Below, piece by piece: positions 54,100 through 62,726 of a stretch of 64,000 nucleotides of DNA (the stretch's first letter is position 1; every line of letters starts with the position of its first letter). This stretch comes from Bacteroides propionicigenes (GTDB taxonomy: Bacteria > Bacteroidota > Bacteroidia > Bacteroidales > Bacteroidaceae), in contig NZ_JAHBBW010000003.1 of NCBI RefSeq assembly GCF_018390535.1, positions 186,001-250,000 on the forward strand, in the 5' to 3' direction. Below the pieces are notes generated by a model. That model saw only the letters and a program-made list of their open reading frames with translations, had not been told where the DNA came from and searched no databases. Made by a program: the position numbers and the translations under genes.

Positions 54100-55896
54100 T
54101 TATTTCTCCTTTGCCAGCGTGAACACAAATTCCAGTCCACCCCCCTGATTGTTCTTGGCGGAGATTGTTCCACCGTGGATAATGACGGCGTTTTTCACGA
54201 TGGCAAGTCCCAAGCCTGTGCCGCCCAGTTTGCGTGAGCGTCCTTTGTCTACGCGGTAGAAGCGTTCGAACAGGCGGTTCAGGTGCTCCGGCGAAACACC
54301 CACTCCGGTATCCGCAAAACTGAAATAATAGAAATTCTCGTCTTCGCGGAAGCAGTTGATGTTGATGTGGATATTCGTTCCGGCATAAGCTATGGCGTTA
54401 TCCATGAGATTGCGGAATATGGAGTAGAGCAATGAATAGTTGCCTTTTAGCTGTATCTTGGGTTGCAGGCTGTTGATGACGGTAATATGTTTTTCTTCCA
54501 ATTCCAGCGACACTTCATTGACTATATTGGTGACGAGCATACTGATGTCCACCTTTTCCATATCAATCATGTTGGCGGCTTCATCCATGCGCGTCAGTAC
54601 GGAAATATCCCGCAGCAGGCGGCTGAGGCGATTGCTTTGGGCATAGCACCGTTCGAGGAAGGTCTGCATCTTTTCATGCGAGATATTCTCGTTGTTGACG
54701 ATAGTTTCCAGATACCCCTGAATGCTGCTTACGGGAGTCTTCAGTTCGTGGGCGATGTTCTGCGTGAGTTGCCGTTTCAGGCGTATCTGTTCTTCTTCCA
54801 GCGTGATGTCATTGATGGAGATTTCAAAACTCAAGTCTTGGAAGATGATGCATTCTACAATGAATATGCGTCCGTTCTTATTGATATTGATGGACAGCCG
54901 TTTTTCTTCTTTATCCGAGGGCCGTTTTTGCGCCTTGCTGATGAAGTCGGTTATCTTTTGGAACTCACAGATGGAGAATATCTCTTCTGTGGTCTGCAGG
55001 TTAGAGTCGGAAATGAGGTTGCCGTATTGGGTGAAAAGGTTGTTGACAAGAATTTCCTTCTTGTCTTTGGTGAACACTCCCAGTCCTTCGCGAGAGGTTT
55101 GCAGGTGGGTGATGAGCTTTTCACGTTCGATGTACAGCGCTTCTTTTGTTTCGCGCAGACGTCTGTATATCTGTATGATGTGCTGGGAAATCTCGCCAAG
55201 TTCGTTGTGCGGAAAGGCGGATTGTATATCGGTTTCCACAGGTTCGTTCTTGTCGGCGCGCTTGGCAAATTCGCGCAGGTGGTTGATTGCCGTACCAAGT
55301 TTGGATGTAAACTTGTAGAAGACGAATATCAGCAATAAGGTTACAATGGCTGTAAACCAAAGGTAATGCGGGTCGGCGGCAAGACTGTTTATCAGGTTTA
55401 CGTTGTAGGGCAGCGCCGAGCGGATTATATAATCTGGGTAGAGGGTTGCCGAATAGAAATAAGGGATGCCGGTTGTTTCGGAAGTACGTCTTAAATCATA
55501 CCCTTTCCCGTCTTTTAGCGCCTTTTGAATTTCCTGACGATTGATGTGGTTGCTGAACGCTTCTTGGAACGTTTCATTATAGCTGTCATAAAGCACGTCT
55601 CCGTGCAAATTTATGATGGTGACACGCAGATTCTTGTGCGAGCCTTTGGTGATGTATTTATCCAAAGCGGCACTCCACAGGCTGTCGGGAGTACTCCTCA
55701 ATTCCTGTTGCAGGCGTTCGTTGTAGTCTTGCAGCTGTGTGTCAAGCAACTCCACTTTATACTCTTTCTCCCGTTGGTATTGATAAGCAATAAAGCAGCC
55801 CGCAAAAACAAGAAACAATGAAATCACCGAAAGAAACAACTTCCGGCTGAACGACAGGAAATGCCCGTCATTATTCGGCTTCAAAGCAATAACCAT
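54100..55896 (-). CDS. Membrane sensor histidine kinase
   Basis: A 598-residue kinase with two membrane spans (about 20-40 and 178-195) enclosing a periplasmic sensor domain of about 135 residues, then a linker/HAMP-like region, a PAS-like domain (about 260-355), H-box IAHELKTPVSSIQGYLETI, and an ATPase domain with FRNLMDNAIAYAG, DTGVGV and GGTGLGLAIVK. The architecture is PhoR-like. Its start overlaps the response regulator gene by 26 bases, so the two are coupled. The ligand is unknown. Confidence 0.93.
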   Translation of the reverse strand: MVIALKPNNDGHFLSFSRKLFLSVISLFLVFAGCFIAYQYQREKEYKVELLDTQLQDYNERLQQELRSTPDSLWSAALDKYITKGSHKNLRVTIINLHGDVLYDSYNETFQEAFSNHINRQEIQKALKDGKGYDLRRTSETTGIPYFYSATLYPDYIIRSALPYNVNLINSLAADPHYLWFTAIVTLLLIFVFYKFTSKLGTAINHLREFAKRADKNEPVETDIQSAFPHNELGEISQHIIQIYRRLRETKEALYIEREKLITHLQTSREGLGVFTKDKKEILVNNLFTQYGNLISDSNLQTTEEIFSICEFQKITDFISKAQKRPSDKEEKRLSININKNGRIFIVECIIFQDLSFEISINDITLEEEQIRLKRQLTQNIAHELKTPVSSIQGYLETIVNNENISHEKMQTFLERCYAQSNRLSRLLRDISVLTRMDEAANMIDMEKVDISMLVTNIVNEVSLELEEKHITVINSLQPKIQLKGNYSLLYSIFRNLMDNAIAYAGTNIHININCFREDENFYYFSFADTGVGVSPEHLNRLFERFYRVDKGRSRKLGGTGLGLAIVKNAVIIHGGTISAKNNQGGGLEFVFTLAKEK

Positions 55897-56560
55897 ATCC
55901 TAAACGAGTTACAATACATTTGCCATATATTCCTATTTTCTTGCGCAGACGGGTGATGTTTACGTCTATGGTGCGGTCCAGTACATATACTTCGTCGCTC
56001 CAGATGCGGCTTAATATGTCCTCACGCGAGAATACGCGTCCTTTGTTTTGCAGTAACAGGAGCAATATCTCGAACTCTTTCTTGGTGAGGGGCGCTTCTT
56101 CACCGTCTATGCTTACTTTCTTTTTGATGATGTCGAGCACTAATGACTTGTAGACGATTTGTTCCGGTGCGTGTTCCGTTTCTCCTTGCCGGGTGCGGCG
56201 TAGCACTGCTTTGACGCGTGCGGCTACTTCGCGCAGGGAAAACGGTTTGGAGATATAATCATCCGCTCCCAGATTGAATCCCGTTACCGTATCGTTTTCA
56301 GTGTCTTTGGCGGTGATGAAGATGATGGGCACTTGGGCGGTTTTTTTCTCCTTCTTCAGCATACTTGCCATTTTGAATCCGGAGATTTCTCCCATCATCA
56401 CATCCAGCAGCAACAGGTTGTAAGCACTGATGTCCATTTTCAAGGCTTCTTCGGCAGAATTCGCAGTATCTACCTCGTAACCTTCGTTTTCGAGATTGAA
56501 CTTTAAGATTTCGCATAAATCTTCTTCGTCGTCTACTACTAAAATCCGGTATTCGTTCAT
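55871..56560 (-). CDS. OmpR/PhoB-family response regulator
   Basis: A 229-residue regulator: receiver domain with Asp53 in LLLLDVMMGEISGF and Lys in YISKPFSLRE, then a winged-helix DNA-binding domain (about 130-229, TKKEFEILLLLLQNKGRVFSREDIL, DRTIDVNITRLRKKIG). It forms a two-component pair with the overlapping kinase. The targets are not evident; the neighbours suggest no single function. A promoter lies at 56608-56640. Confidence 0.93.
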   Translation of the reverse strand: MNEYRILVVDDEEDLCEILKFNLENEGYEVDTANSAEEALKMDISAYNLLLLDVMMGEISGFKMASMLKKEKKTAQVPIIFITAKDTENDTVTGFNLGADDYISKPFSLREVAARVKAVLRRTRQGETEHAPEQIVYKSLVLDIIKKKVSIDGEEAPLTKKEFEILLLLLQNKGRVFSREDILSRIWSDEVYVLDRTIDVNITRLRKKIGIYGKCIVTRLGYGYCFEAE

Positions 56561-56607
56561 TGTACTTCTTTATTAATGTAATGAGAGACTGCAACGCCTC
56601 TTTATTA

Positions 56608-56640
56608 CAAAGTTAAACTTTATTTCTTTTCTTCGACAAA
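56608..56640 (-). promoter_or_regulatory. Promoter of the response regulator/kinase genes
   Basis: On the minus strand TTTG (56640-56637), a 21-base gap and TAACTTTG (56615-56608) match both elements of the Bacteroides promoter. Transcription should start near 56601, about 40 bases before the regulator ATG. Confidence 0.65.
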
Positions 56641-56775
56641 ATTGGGGCATTTTTGTTACGATAGAGTGAAACAAGTGTTACATTGTGATTACAAAATTCC
56701 GGTGGCAATAGGTTGTGTGCTTTTTTAGGCACGGATGACGCGGATTTCACTGTTCTCTTTTAGGCTTATCCGTAC

Positions 56776-56849
56776 CAAATGACTTTTTCAAGCGTGTCAA
56801 ATGACTTTTTCAAGCGTATCAAACAAGTTTTTCAAGTATATCAAACGGG
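56776..56849. repeat. 22-bp tandem repeat array (3.4 units)
   Basis: Units at 56776-56797, 56798-56819 and 56820-56841 share the pattern CAAATGACTTTTTCAAGCGT with increasing divergence; a partial fourth unit (CAAACGGG) ends at 56849. The array lies in the 517-base gap between the response regulator and the transglutaminase-like gene, which otherwise holds the second array, a palindrome and promoter elements but no gene. Confidence 0.9.
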
Positions 56850-56868
56850 ATTATTATCATAACAAAAT

Positions 56869-56934
56869 GCATTATCTGTTTTGTTAAAACGCATTATCTG
56901 TTTCGTTAGGATACATCATCTGTCCTGTCATTAG
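56869..56934. repeat. Second 22-bp tandem repeat array (3 units)
   Basis: Units at 56869-56890, 56891-56912 and 56913-56934 share the core CATTATCTGTTTYGTTA, the last one more divergent (CATCATCTGTCCTGTCA). The core is related to the array behind hisB (28752-28805), so this is a dispersed family with a constant 22-bp period. Confidence 0.85.
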
Positions 56935-57020
56935 CTTCGCTCAAAACACTTTAAACAGAGCAACCTTACCCTTAAATAAAGTGGACAATTCCAAACGAGT
57001 AACAGTTTTCTTATCCCATT

Positions 57021-57046
57021 AGCATATAAATAGAGATTTATATGCT
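57021..57046. promoter_or_regulatory. Perfect 11-bp palindrome (possible operator)
   Basis: AGCATATAAAT and ATTTATATGCT are exact reverse complements with 4 bases between. The right arm touches the -7 element TAAATTTG at 57046, so a dimeric regulator bound here could block or aid RNA polymerase. Confidence 0.55.
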
Positions 57047-57053
57047 AAATTTG
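57046..57053 (+). promoter_or_regulatory. -7 element of the transglutaminase-like gene
   Basis: TAAATTTG matches TAnnTTTG. Since RNA would start near 57060, the ATG at 57042 cannot be the start codon and the ATG at 57078 is favoured. Confidence 0.5.
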
Positions 57054-57077
57054 TGTGGTTTTAATGGGAATGACTGT

Positions 57078-58280
57078 ATGAAAGAACTTATGAGCATGAT
57101 GAGGTGGAAGCAATCCAAATGGCGTATGTCATTAGCGGTGGCTGTGTTGGCGATTGTAGTTATCGGTTCAATTTGGTTGAATGTTGCTCCTTTTCGCTCC
57201 GGTTTTGAGATAACGGATGAATTGGGAGGAAATATATTCCCTTCCAGTATTTTGTCTGTTGCAACAACGGATGCTCAGGTCATTGTTCCGGTCGACTCGA
57301 TGTTTGTCGGAAACCCCAAGTCTTGCATCGCAGTGAAGGTACGCTCTGCAAAAGCGTATAGCAGGGTGAGGGTGGAGGTTGCGGAAACGCCTTTCTTCTC
57401 CCGTTCCGTTTCGGAGTTCGTATTGGCGAAGCCGCGTACCGAATATATTATTTACCCCGATATTATCTGGAACTATGAAGCGTTGAAAAACAATAATCAG
57501 GCGGAGCCGATAAGTGTTGCCATTACGGTGGAAATGAATGGAAAGGAACTGGGGCAGCGGGTACGTACGTTTTCGGTGCGCAGCATCAACGAGTGTTTGT
57601 TGGGGTATGTCACGGGAGGTACAAAATTCCATGATACCGGAATCTTCTTTGCGGCATATGTAAATGAGGAAAATCCTATGATAGACCAATTATTGCGTGA
57701 AGCCCTGAATACCCGTATAGTGAACCGATTTTTGGGCTATCAGGGCAGCCCCGAAGCTGTGGATAACCAAGTGTATGCCTTGTGGAATGTTTTGCAGAAA
57801 CGTAAATTCCGTTATAGTTCCGTTTCCAATACGAGCCTCTCCAGCAATGTGGTCTTTTCCCAGCGGGTGCGTACGTTCGACGATGCTTTGGAGTCATCAC
57901 AAATAAATTGTGTGGACGGAAGCGTCTTGTTTGCTTCTTTGCTTCGTGCCATTAATATAGAGCCGATACTGGTGCGTACGCCCGGACATATGTTTGTGGG
58001 CTATTACACCGATGCGAGCCATAAGGACATGAAGTTCCTTGAGACTACCATGATTGGCGATGTGGACTTGGATGATTTCTTTCCCGACGAACAGCTGGAC
58101 TCTACTATGGTGGGAAAGACGCAGAACCAGATGTCCCGCATCACTTTTGAGAAAAGTAAAGAATATGCAAGCAAGAAATATAGAGACAACGAAAAAGGCA
58201 TTCATTCCGGCAGATTGAATTATATGTTTCTGGAAATATCCAAGGACGTAAGAAGAAAGATACAGCCTATTGGTAAATAA
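57078..58280 (+). CDS. Transglutaminase-like domain protein, membrane-anchored
   Basis: A 400-residue protein with one N-terminal membrane anchor (about 20-38, VAVLAIVVIGSIWLNV type) and an exported body. The C-terminal half has a transglutaminase/protease-like core: INCVDGSVLFASLLRAINIEP with the nucleophile Cys, RTPGHMFVGYYTD with the His, and FLETTMIG, which can supply the acidic residue. The N-terminal half is beta-rich and unfamiliar. Substrate and role are unknown; similar bacterial domains are proteases or cross-linkers. A palindromic operator precedes it. Confidence 0.72.
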   Translation: MKELMSMMRWKQSKWRMSLAVAVLAIVVIGSIWLNVAPFRSGFEITDELGGNIFPSSILSVATTDAQVIVPVDSMFVGNPKSCIAVKVRSAKAYSRVRVEVAETPFFSRSVSEFVLAKPRTEYIIYPDIIWNYEALKNNNQAEPISVAITVEMNGKELGQRVRTFSVRSINECLLGYVTGGTKFHDTGIFFAAYVNEENPMIDQLLREALNTRIVNRFLGYQGSPEAVDNQVYALWNVLQKRKFRYSSVSNTSLSSNVVFSQRVRTFDDALESSQINCVDGSVLFASLLRAINIEPILVRTPGHMFVGYYTDASHKDMKFLETTMIGDVDLDDFFPDEQLDSTMVGKTQNQMSRITFEKSKEYASKKYRDNEKGIHSGRLNYMFLEISKDVRRKIQPIGK

Positions 58281-58372
58281 TCAGGATAAACTAACCGTGT
58301 CGGAAACTCATTAGTTTATAGAATGTTAAATTAAATATCTTAAAATATTGATGCACATATTGTTTCATTGAT

Positions 58373-58488
58373 TATCTTTGCATTCGAAAAAATAGAGTTA
58401 AAATATAATACGATATTGGAGACCTACAAAGTCTTCATTCATAGATGATGATTGGAACAGCCGGTTCGTGAGAATCGGTTGTTTTTTT
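58373..58488 (+). ncRNA. Candidate small RNA of about 100 nt
   Basis: TATCTTTG (58373-58380) is a perfect -7 element with TTG about 22 bases upstream. About 100 bases later comes a strong terminator (58456-58488). Between them no reading frame longer than a few codons exists, and GGAGAC can pair with GTCTTC (about 58418-58436) to form a second hairpin. The downstream gene has its own promoter after the terminator, so this unit appears to be a stand-alone RNA. Not matched to any known family. Confidence 0.4.
58456..58488 (+). terminator. Rho-independent terminator
   Basis: AACAGCCGGTTC pairs with GAATCGGTTGTT over 12 positions (two G-U) with loop GTGA, followed by a T run. It lies 175 bases after the transglutaminase-like gene and ahead of the promoter at 58498. 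Confidence 0.85.
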
Positions 58489-58497
58489 GTTGCATTG

Positions 58498-58529
58498 TTT
58501 GCATATCAACGGTTGTAATGTTACTTTTG
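58498..58529 (+). promoter_or_regulatory. Promoter of the DUF3805 gene
   Basis: TTTG (58498-58501), a 20-base gap and TACTTTTG (58522-58529) match the Bacteroides consensus in sequence and spacing, 29 bases before the ATG at 58559. Confidence 0.7.
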
Positions 58530-58558
58530 CAAGAAAGAAGTCATTTAGTCAATGAAGT

Positions 58559-59368
58559 ATGGAACAAGGTAAGAAATTTATTTCTCCGGGAGCATGGTTC
58601 TCTATGGTTTATCCGGCAGACTGGAACGAATTTGAAGACGGGGAAGGCTCTTTCCTGTTTTATAATCCTAATGAGTGGACAGGCAATTTCCGTATATCGG
58701 CCTATAAAGGCAGTACGGCATACGGCAAGGAAGCCGTCAGACAGGAACTAAAGGAGAATGCTTCGGCTGCGCCTGTAAAGGTAGGGCACTTGGATTGTGC
58801 TTACAGCAAAGAAATGTTCGAGGAAGAAGGCGCGTACTATACCTCTCATCTTTGGATAGCAGGAATAGGCGATGTCGCTTTTGAATGTTCGTTTACGGTG
58901 CGCAAAGGAGAACCGGTGGCAGAGGCGGAGAGCGTCATAGCTTCATTGGAAGTCCGCACAGCCAACCGGAAATATCCGGCAGAGATAATCCCGGTACGCC
59001 TTTCGGAAATTTATCAAATAAACGAGGCGTACGAGTGGGTGAGCGCCACCGTGAAAGAACAATTGAAAAAAGACTTTCAGGGGCAGGAGGAAGATATAGC
59101 CAATATGCAGCAGATGATGGACAGCGGCAGCATCAGTGCCAAGAAAAAAGAGGCATGGTTGGCGTTGGGCATTACGCTTTGCGTCATTTTGGCTAATGAG
59201 ATAGACGGTTTGGAGTGGCGTACGCTGGTCGACGGCAACCGTGAAGCTCCCGTTCTTGTGAATACGGCAAACGACATGATGATAGACCCGATGAAATTAG
59301 TATGGAGCAAAGTGAAAGCCGGAGAACCCTGCGACCTTGCGGAAATCTATAAGAATCTACTTTCATAA
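58559..59368 (+). CDS. DUF3805 domain-containing protein
   Basis: A 269-residue soluble protein without a signal peptide. The N-terminal half (FISPGAWFSMVYPADWNEFEDGEGSFLFYNPNEWTGNFRISAY) is the DUF3805 fold, which resembles small lipid- or ligand-binding alpha/beta domains; the C-terminal half (DANRE-like helices, AWLALGITLCVILANEIDGLEWRTLVDG) fits DUF3806. The pair is frequent in Bacteroides with no assigned role. It has its own promoter; the ABC-F gene follows after 63 bases. Confidence 0.8.
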   Translation: MEQGKKFISPGAWFSMVYPADWNEFEDGEGSFLFYNPNEWTGNFRISAYKGSTAYGKEAVRQELKENASAAPVKVGHLDCAYSKEMFEEEGAYYTSHLWIAGIGDVAFECSFTVRKGEPVAEAESVIASLEVRTANRKYPAEIIPVRLSEIYQINEAYEWVSATVKEQLKKDFQGQEEDIANMQQMMDSGSISAKKKEAWLALGITLCVILANEIDGLEWRTLVDGNREAPVLVNTANDMMIDPMKLVWSKVKAGEPCDLAEIYKNLLS

Positions 59369-59431
59369 GTCCCTGTCCGCAGGACAGATTTCTCTCCGTA
59401 TGGCAACTATTAACTTTCAACTATCAAAACA

Positions 59432-61321
59432 TTGGCAGCAGTAAATTCAATCCTCCAAGTGGAAAACCTGACCAAGTCATTCGGTGACTTGGTGTTATTT
59501 GAAAATATATCTTTTGGACTGTCCGAAGGGCAGCGTGTAGGACTCATTGCCAAGAATGGCAGCGGAAAGTCCACATTACTCAATATCCTTTCGGGAAAGG
59601 AAGGCTATGACAGCGGTACAATCTCTTTCAGACGTGATATAAGGGTAGGTTATCTGGAACAAGACCCTCAATATCCGGAAGAACTGACCGTATTGGAAGC
59701 CTGTTTCCATCATGGCAACAGCACCGTGGAACTGATTAAAGAGTACGAGCGTTGCATGGAGACGGAAGGGCATCCCGGTTTGGACGAGATTCTGGTGCGT
59801 ATGGACCATGAGAAAGCGTGGGAGTACGAGCAGAAAGCCAAACAAATCCTTTCACAACTCAAAATCCGTGATTTCAACCAGCAGGTGAAGTCCCTTTCAG
59901 GCGGACAACTGAAGCGCGTAGCGCTTGCCAATACACTTATCACCGAACCCGATATCCTGATATTGGATGAACCTACCAACCACTTGGACCTCGACATGAC
60001 CGAGTGGCTGGAAGACTATCTGCGCCGTACCAACCTGACCCTGTTGATGGTGACGCACGACCGTTACTTCCTCGACCGCGTTTGTTCGGAGATTGTTGAA
60101 ATAGACAACCGCCGGATATACCAGTACAAGGGCAATTATAGCTATTATCTGGAAAAACGCGAAGAACGTATCGAAGCCAAGACGGTGGAGATAGAACGCG
60201 CCAACAACCTGTATCGTACGGAGCTCGAATGGATGCGCCGTATGCCGCAGGCCAGAGGTCATAAGGCGCGCTATCGGGAAGATGCTTTTTATGAGTTGGA
60301 GAAAGTGGCCAAGCAACGTTTCAACAATGATAATGTAAAGCTGGATGTAAAGGCGTCTTACATCGGTAGCAAGATATTTGAAGCAGACCATCTTTATAAG
60401 TCATTCGGTGACTTGAAGATACTGGACGATTTCTCTTACATCTTTGCCCGTTATGAGAAGATGGGTATTGTAGGTAATAACGGTACGGGAAAGTCCACTT
60501 TCATCAAGATACTGATGGGACATGAACAAGCGGACAGCGGTACGCTGGATATAGGCGAAACCGTTCGCTTCGGTTACTATTCGCAGGACGGCTTGCAGTT
60601 TGACGAACAGATGAAGGTCATAGATGTGGTGCAGGACATTGCGGAAGTGATAGAACTGGGTAACGGCAAGCGCCTCACGGCATCGCAGTTCCTGCAACAT
60701 TTCCTCTTTACACCCGAAACGCAGCATAGTTATGTCTATAAGCTGAGCGGTGGCGAGCGTCGTCGTCTCTATCTGTGTACGGTATTGATGCGCAATCCGA
60801 ACTTCCTGGTGCTGGATGAGCCTACCAATGACCTTGACATTGTAACATTGAATGTACTGGAGGAATATTTGCAGAACTTCAAGGGCTGCGTCATTGTGGT
60901 GAGCCACGACCGCTACTTCATGGATAAGGTGGTAGACCACTTGCTGGTATTTAACGGTCAGGGAGATATTCGCGATTTCCCCGGCAACTATACTCAGTAT
61001 CGCGACTGGAAAGACGTGAAAGCCACCCAAGAGAAAGAGAAGGAGAAAGAAGCTGCAAAGGCTCAGGAAGAGAAGACTGCGAAAGTTCGTTTGAATGAAA
61101 AGCGTCGTATGTCTTTTAAAGAAAAACGCGAATTTGAGCAACTCGAACAGGATATTGCAGCATTGGAAGCCGAAAAGCAGTCCATTGAAGATGCCTTGTG
61201 CAGTGGTACGCTGTCCGTAGATGAATTGACGGAGAAGTCGAAACGCCTGCCGGAATTGGCGGACTTAATTGATGAGAAGACAATGCGCTGGTTGGAATTA
61301 AGCGAAATAGAGTCGAACTGA
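59432..61321 (+). CDS. ABC-F family ATPase (Uup/EttA-like)
   Basis: A 629-residue soluble protein with two ABC domains and no membrane part. Walker A motifs are AKNGSGKSTLL (about 36-46) and GNNGTGKSTF (about 348-357); signatures are LSGGQLKRVALA and LSGGERRRLYLC; a linker of about 80 residues lies between them and a charged coiled-coil tail follows (about 530-629). ABC-F proteins act on ribosomes or, for Uup, on DNA branch structures. The start is TTG at 59432, since no ATG precedes the first ABC domain. The upstream 25 bases contain a heptamer repeat (TTAACTTTCAACTATCAAAA). Confidence 0.92.
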   Translation: MAAVNSILQVENLTKSFGDLVLFENISFGLSEGQRVGLIAKNGSGKSTLLNILSGKEGYDSGTISFRRDIRVGYLEQDPQYPEELTVLEACFHHGNSTVELIKEYERCMETEGHPGLDEILVRMDHEKAWEYEQKAKQILSQLKIRDFNQQVKSLSGGQLKRVALANTLITEPDILILDEPTNHLDLDMTEWLEDYLRRTNLTLLMVTHDRYFLDRVCSEIVEIDNRRIYQYKGNYSYYLEKREERIEAKTVEIERANNLYRTELEWMRRMPQARGHKARYREDAFYELEKVAKQRFNNDNVKLDVKASYIGSKIFEADHLYKSFGDLKILDDFSYIFARYEKMGIVGNNGTGKSTFIKILMGHEQADSGTLDIGETVRFGYYSQDGLQFDEQMKVIDVVQDIAEVIELGNGKRLTASQFLQHFLFTPETQHSYVYKLSGGERRRLYLCTVLMRNPNFLVLDEPTNDLDIVTLNVLEEYLQNFKGCVIVVSHDRYFMDKVVDHLLVFNGQGDIRDFPGNYTQYRDWKDVKATQEKEKEKEAAKAQEEKTAKVRLNEKRRMSFKEKREFEQLEQDIAALEAEKQSIEDALCSGTLSVDELTEKSKRLPELADLIDEKTMRWLELSEIESN

Positions 61322-61357
61322 AGTTCGGGAATAATAATTTAATGAAAGAATAAGAGG

Positions 61358-62209
61358 ATGAGCAGGAGTGAAAATCTGACGAATTATCATAGTCACAGTC
61401 TGTATTGTGACGGACGTGCAGGCATGGAAGACTTCGTACGGTTTGCTTTGAGCGAGGGATTTACTTCGTATGGCTTTTCATCCCATGCCCCTTTGCCTTT
61501 TTCTACGGCATGGACGATGGAGTGGGATAGTATGGACGACTATTTGGCGGAATTTCATCGGATGAAAGAGAAATATGCCGGTAAGATAGAACTTTACCTC
61601 GGCTTGGAAATAGATTATCTGAATGAGGAGAGCAACCCCTCCGTTACCTGTTTTCGGGAACTGCCGTTGGACTACCGCATCGGGTCCGTACATATGTTGT
61701 ATAATGATAAATCAGAGGTCGTTGATGTAGATGTTCCGGCTGATACCTTCAGGCATATAGTGGATGAACATTTCTGCGGTGACTTGGAGCAGGTTGTTCA
61801 TCTGTATTACGGGCGGTTGAGACGTATGTTGGAGTTAGGCGGTTTTGATATAGTGGGACACGCGGACAAGATGCACTATAACGCTGCCTGTTACCGTCCC
61901 GGTCTGCTCGATGAACACTGGTATGATACACTCGTAAAAGAATACTTTGAGGATATTGCCGCACATGGCTATCAGGTGGAAATCAATACCAAGTCTTACC
62001 ATGATTTGGGAACTTTCTATCCCAATGAACGCTATTTCCCGTTATTGCGTAACTTAGGTATTCGTGTTCAGGTCAATAGTGATTCTCATTATCCGGAACG
62101 GATAAATAGCGGCCGCCCGGAAGCATTACGGGCATTGAAGAAAGCCGGCTATAAAAACGTAATGGAAATATATGACGGTGTATGGCAGGAAATGCCGATA
62201 GTCTTATAA
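61358..62209 (+). CDS. PHP-domain histidinol-phosphatase (HisK/HisJ type)
   Basis: A 283-residue metal-dependent phosphatase. The start NYHSHSLYCDGRAGMEDFVRFA holds the first metal ligands of PHP enzymes; GSVHMLYN, DIVGHADKMHYN and VNSDSHYP provide the others. The family hydrolyses histidinol phosphate to histidinol. The his operon at 24-28 kb already encodes a HAD phosphatase within hisB, so this copy may be a second enzyme or may act on another phosphate ester. It is probably cytoplasmic. Confidence 0.85.
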   Translation: MSRSENLTNYHSHSLYCDGRAGMEDFVRFALSEGFTSYGFSSHAPLPFSTAWTMEWDSMDDYLAEFHRMKEKYAGKIELYLGLEIDYLNEESNPSVTCFRELPLDYRIGSVHMLYNDKSEVVDVDVPADTFRHIVDEHFCGDLEQVVHLYYGRLRRMLELGGFDIVGHADKMHYNAACYRPGLLDEHWYDTLVKEYFEDIAAHGYQVEINTKSYHDLGTFYPNERYFPLLRNLGIRVQVNSDSHYPERINSGRPEALRALKKAGYKNVMEIYDGVWQEMPIVL

Positions 62210-62246
62210 GCATAAATCGCCATTTCCTGCTTTGACACACTTTGTT

Positions 62247-62717
62247 TTATTTTTTCAACAAGAACTCATCAATTGCTTTCTTGTAAGTTGCCTTGTCGGC
62301 AGCTCCGCGGAACAACTGGGGTTCGCCTTGCATCGGGATAAAGACGAATAAAGGAATACTGGTGGCATTGAACAAGGCAGCCAGTTCTTTTTCCTTATCC
62401 ACGTTGACTTTGTATATCACAATTTTCCCGGCATATTCTTTCGCCAGCTCTTTCATGATAGGAGCAGTCATTCGGCAGGGTCCGCACCAGTCGGCATATA
62501 AGTCGATGATGGCGGGTTTGTCACCTTTGTATTTCCACTCTTTGGTCTTCTCGTAGTCGAATATGTCCTTGATAAACATATCTTTATTCATTACGATTAC
62601 GCTACCCTCTTGGGTGGTCTCTTGCGTTTCCGCCGGTTTTTGCTTGGCTCCATCGGTACAGGCATAAGTAAGTATGCTTGAGAAGATGAGAGCCGCCATA
62701 GTTATAATTTTCTTCAT
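62247..62717 (-). CDS. Thioredoxin-fold lipoprotein
   Basis: A 156-residue exported protein: signal peptide with lipobox-like ending SILTYAC (Cys near residue 20), a short Gln/Thr-rich spacer, and a thioredoxin domain (about 45-156) with active site DWCGPCRM. It should work as a periplasmic thiol-disulfide reductase and could receive electrons from DsbD (6776). It lies 9 bases behind the trxA gene on the minus strand. Confidence 0.88.
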   Translation of the reverse strand: MKKIITMAALIFSSILTYACTDGAKQKPAETQETTQEGSVIVMNKDMFIKDIFDYEKTKEWKYKGDKPAIIDLYADWCGPCRMTAPIMKELAKEYAGKIVIYKVNVDKEKELAALFNATSIPLFVFIPMQGEPQLFRGAADKATYKKAIDEFLLKK

Positions 62718-62726
62718 TTGTTCTAA

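Noticed and set aside
53721..54173. 150-codon minus-strand open frame spanning the riboswitch
   Set aside because: It runs through the conserved aptamer and overlaps the kinase 3' end. Only its last 35 codons lie outside these, and they are discussed as a possible peptide without enough support for a gene call.
56776..56934. CRISPR-like array
   Set aside because: Repeats are directly adjacent with no spacers, few units and drifting sequence, and no cas genes are present.
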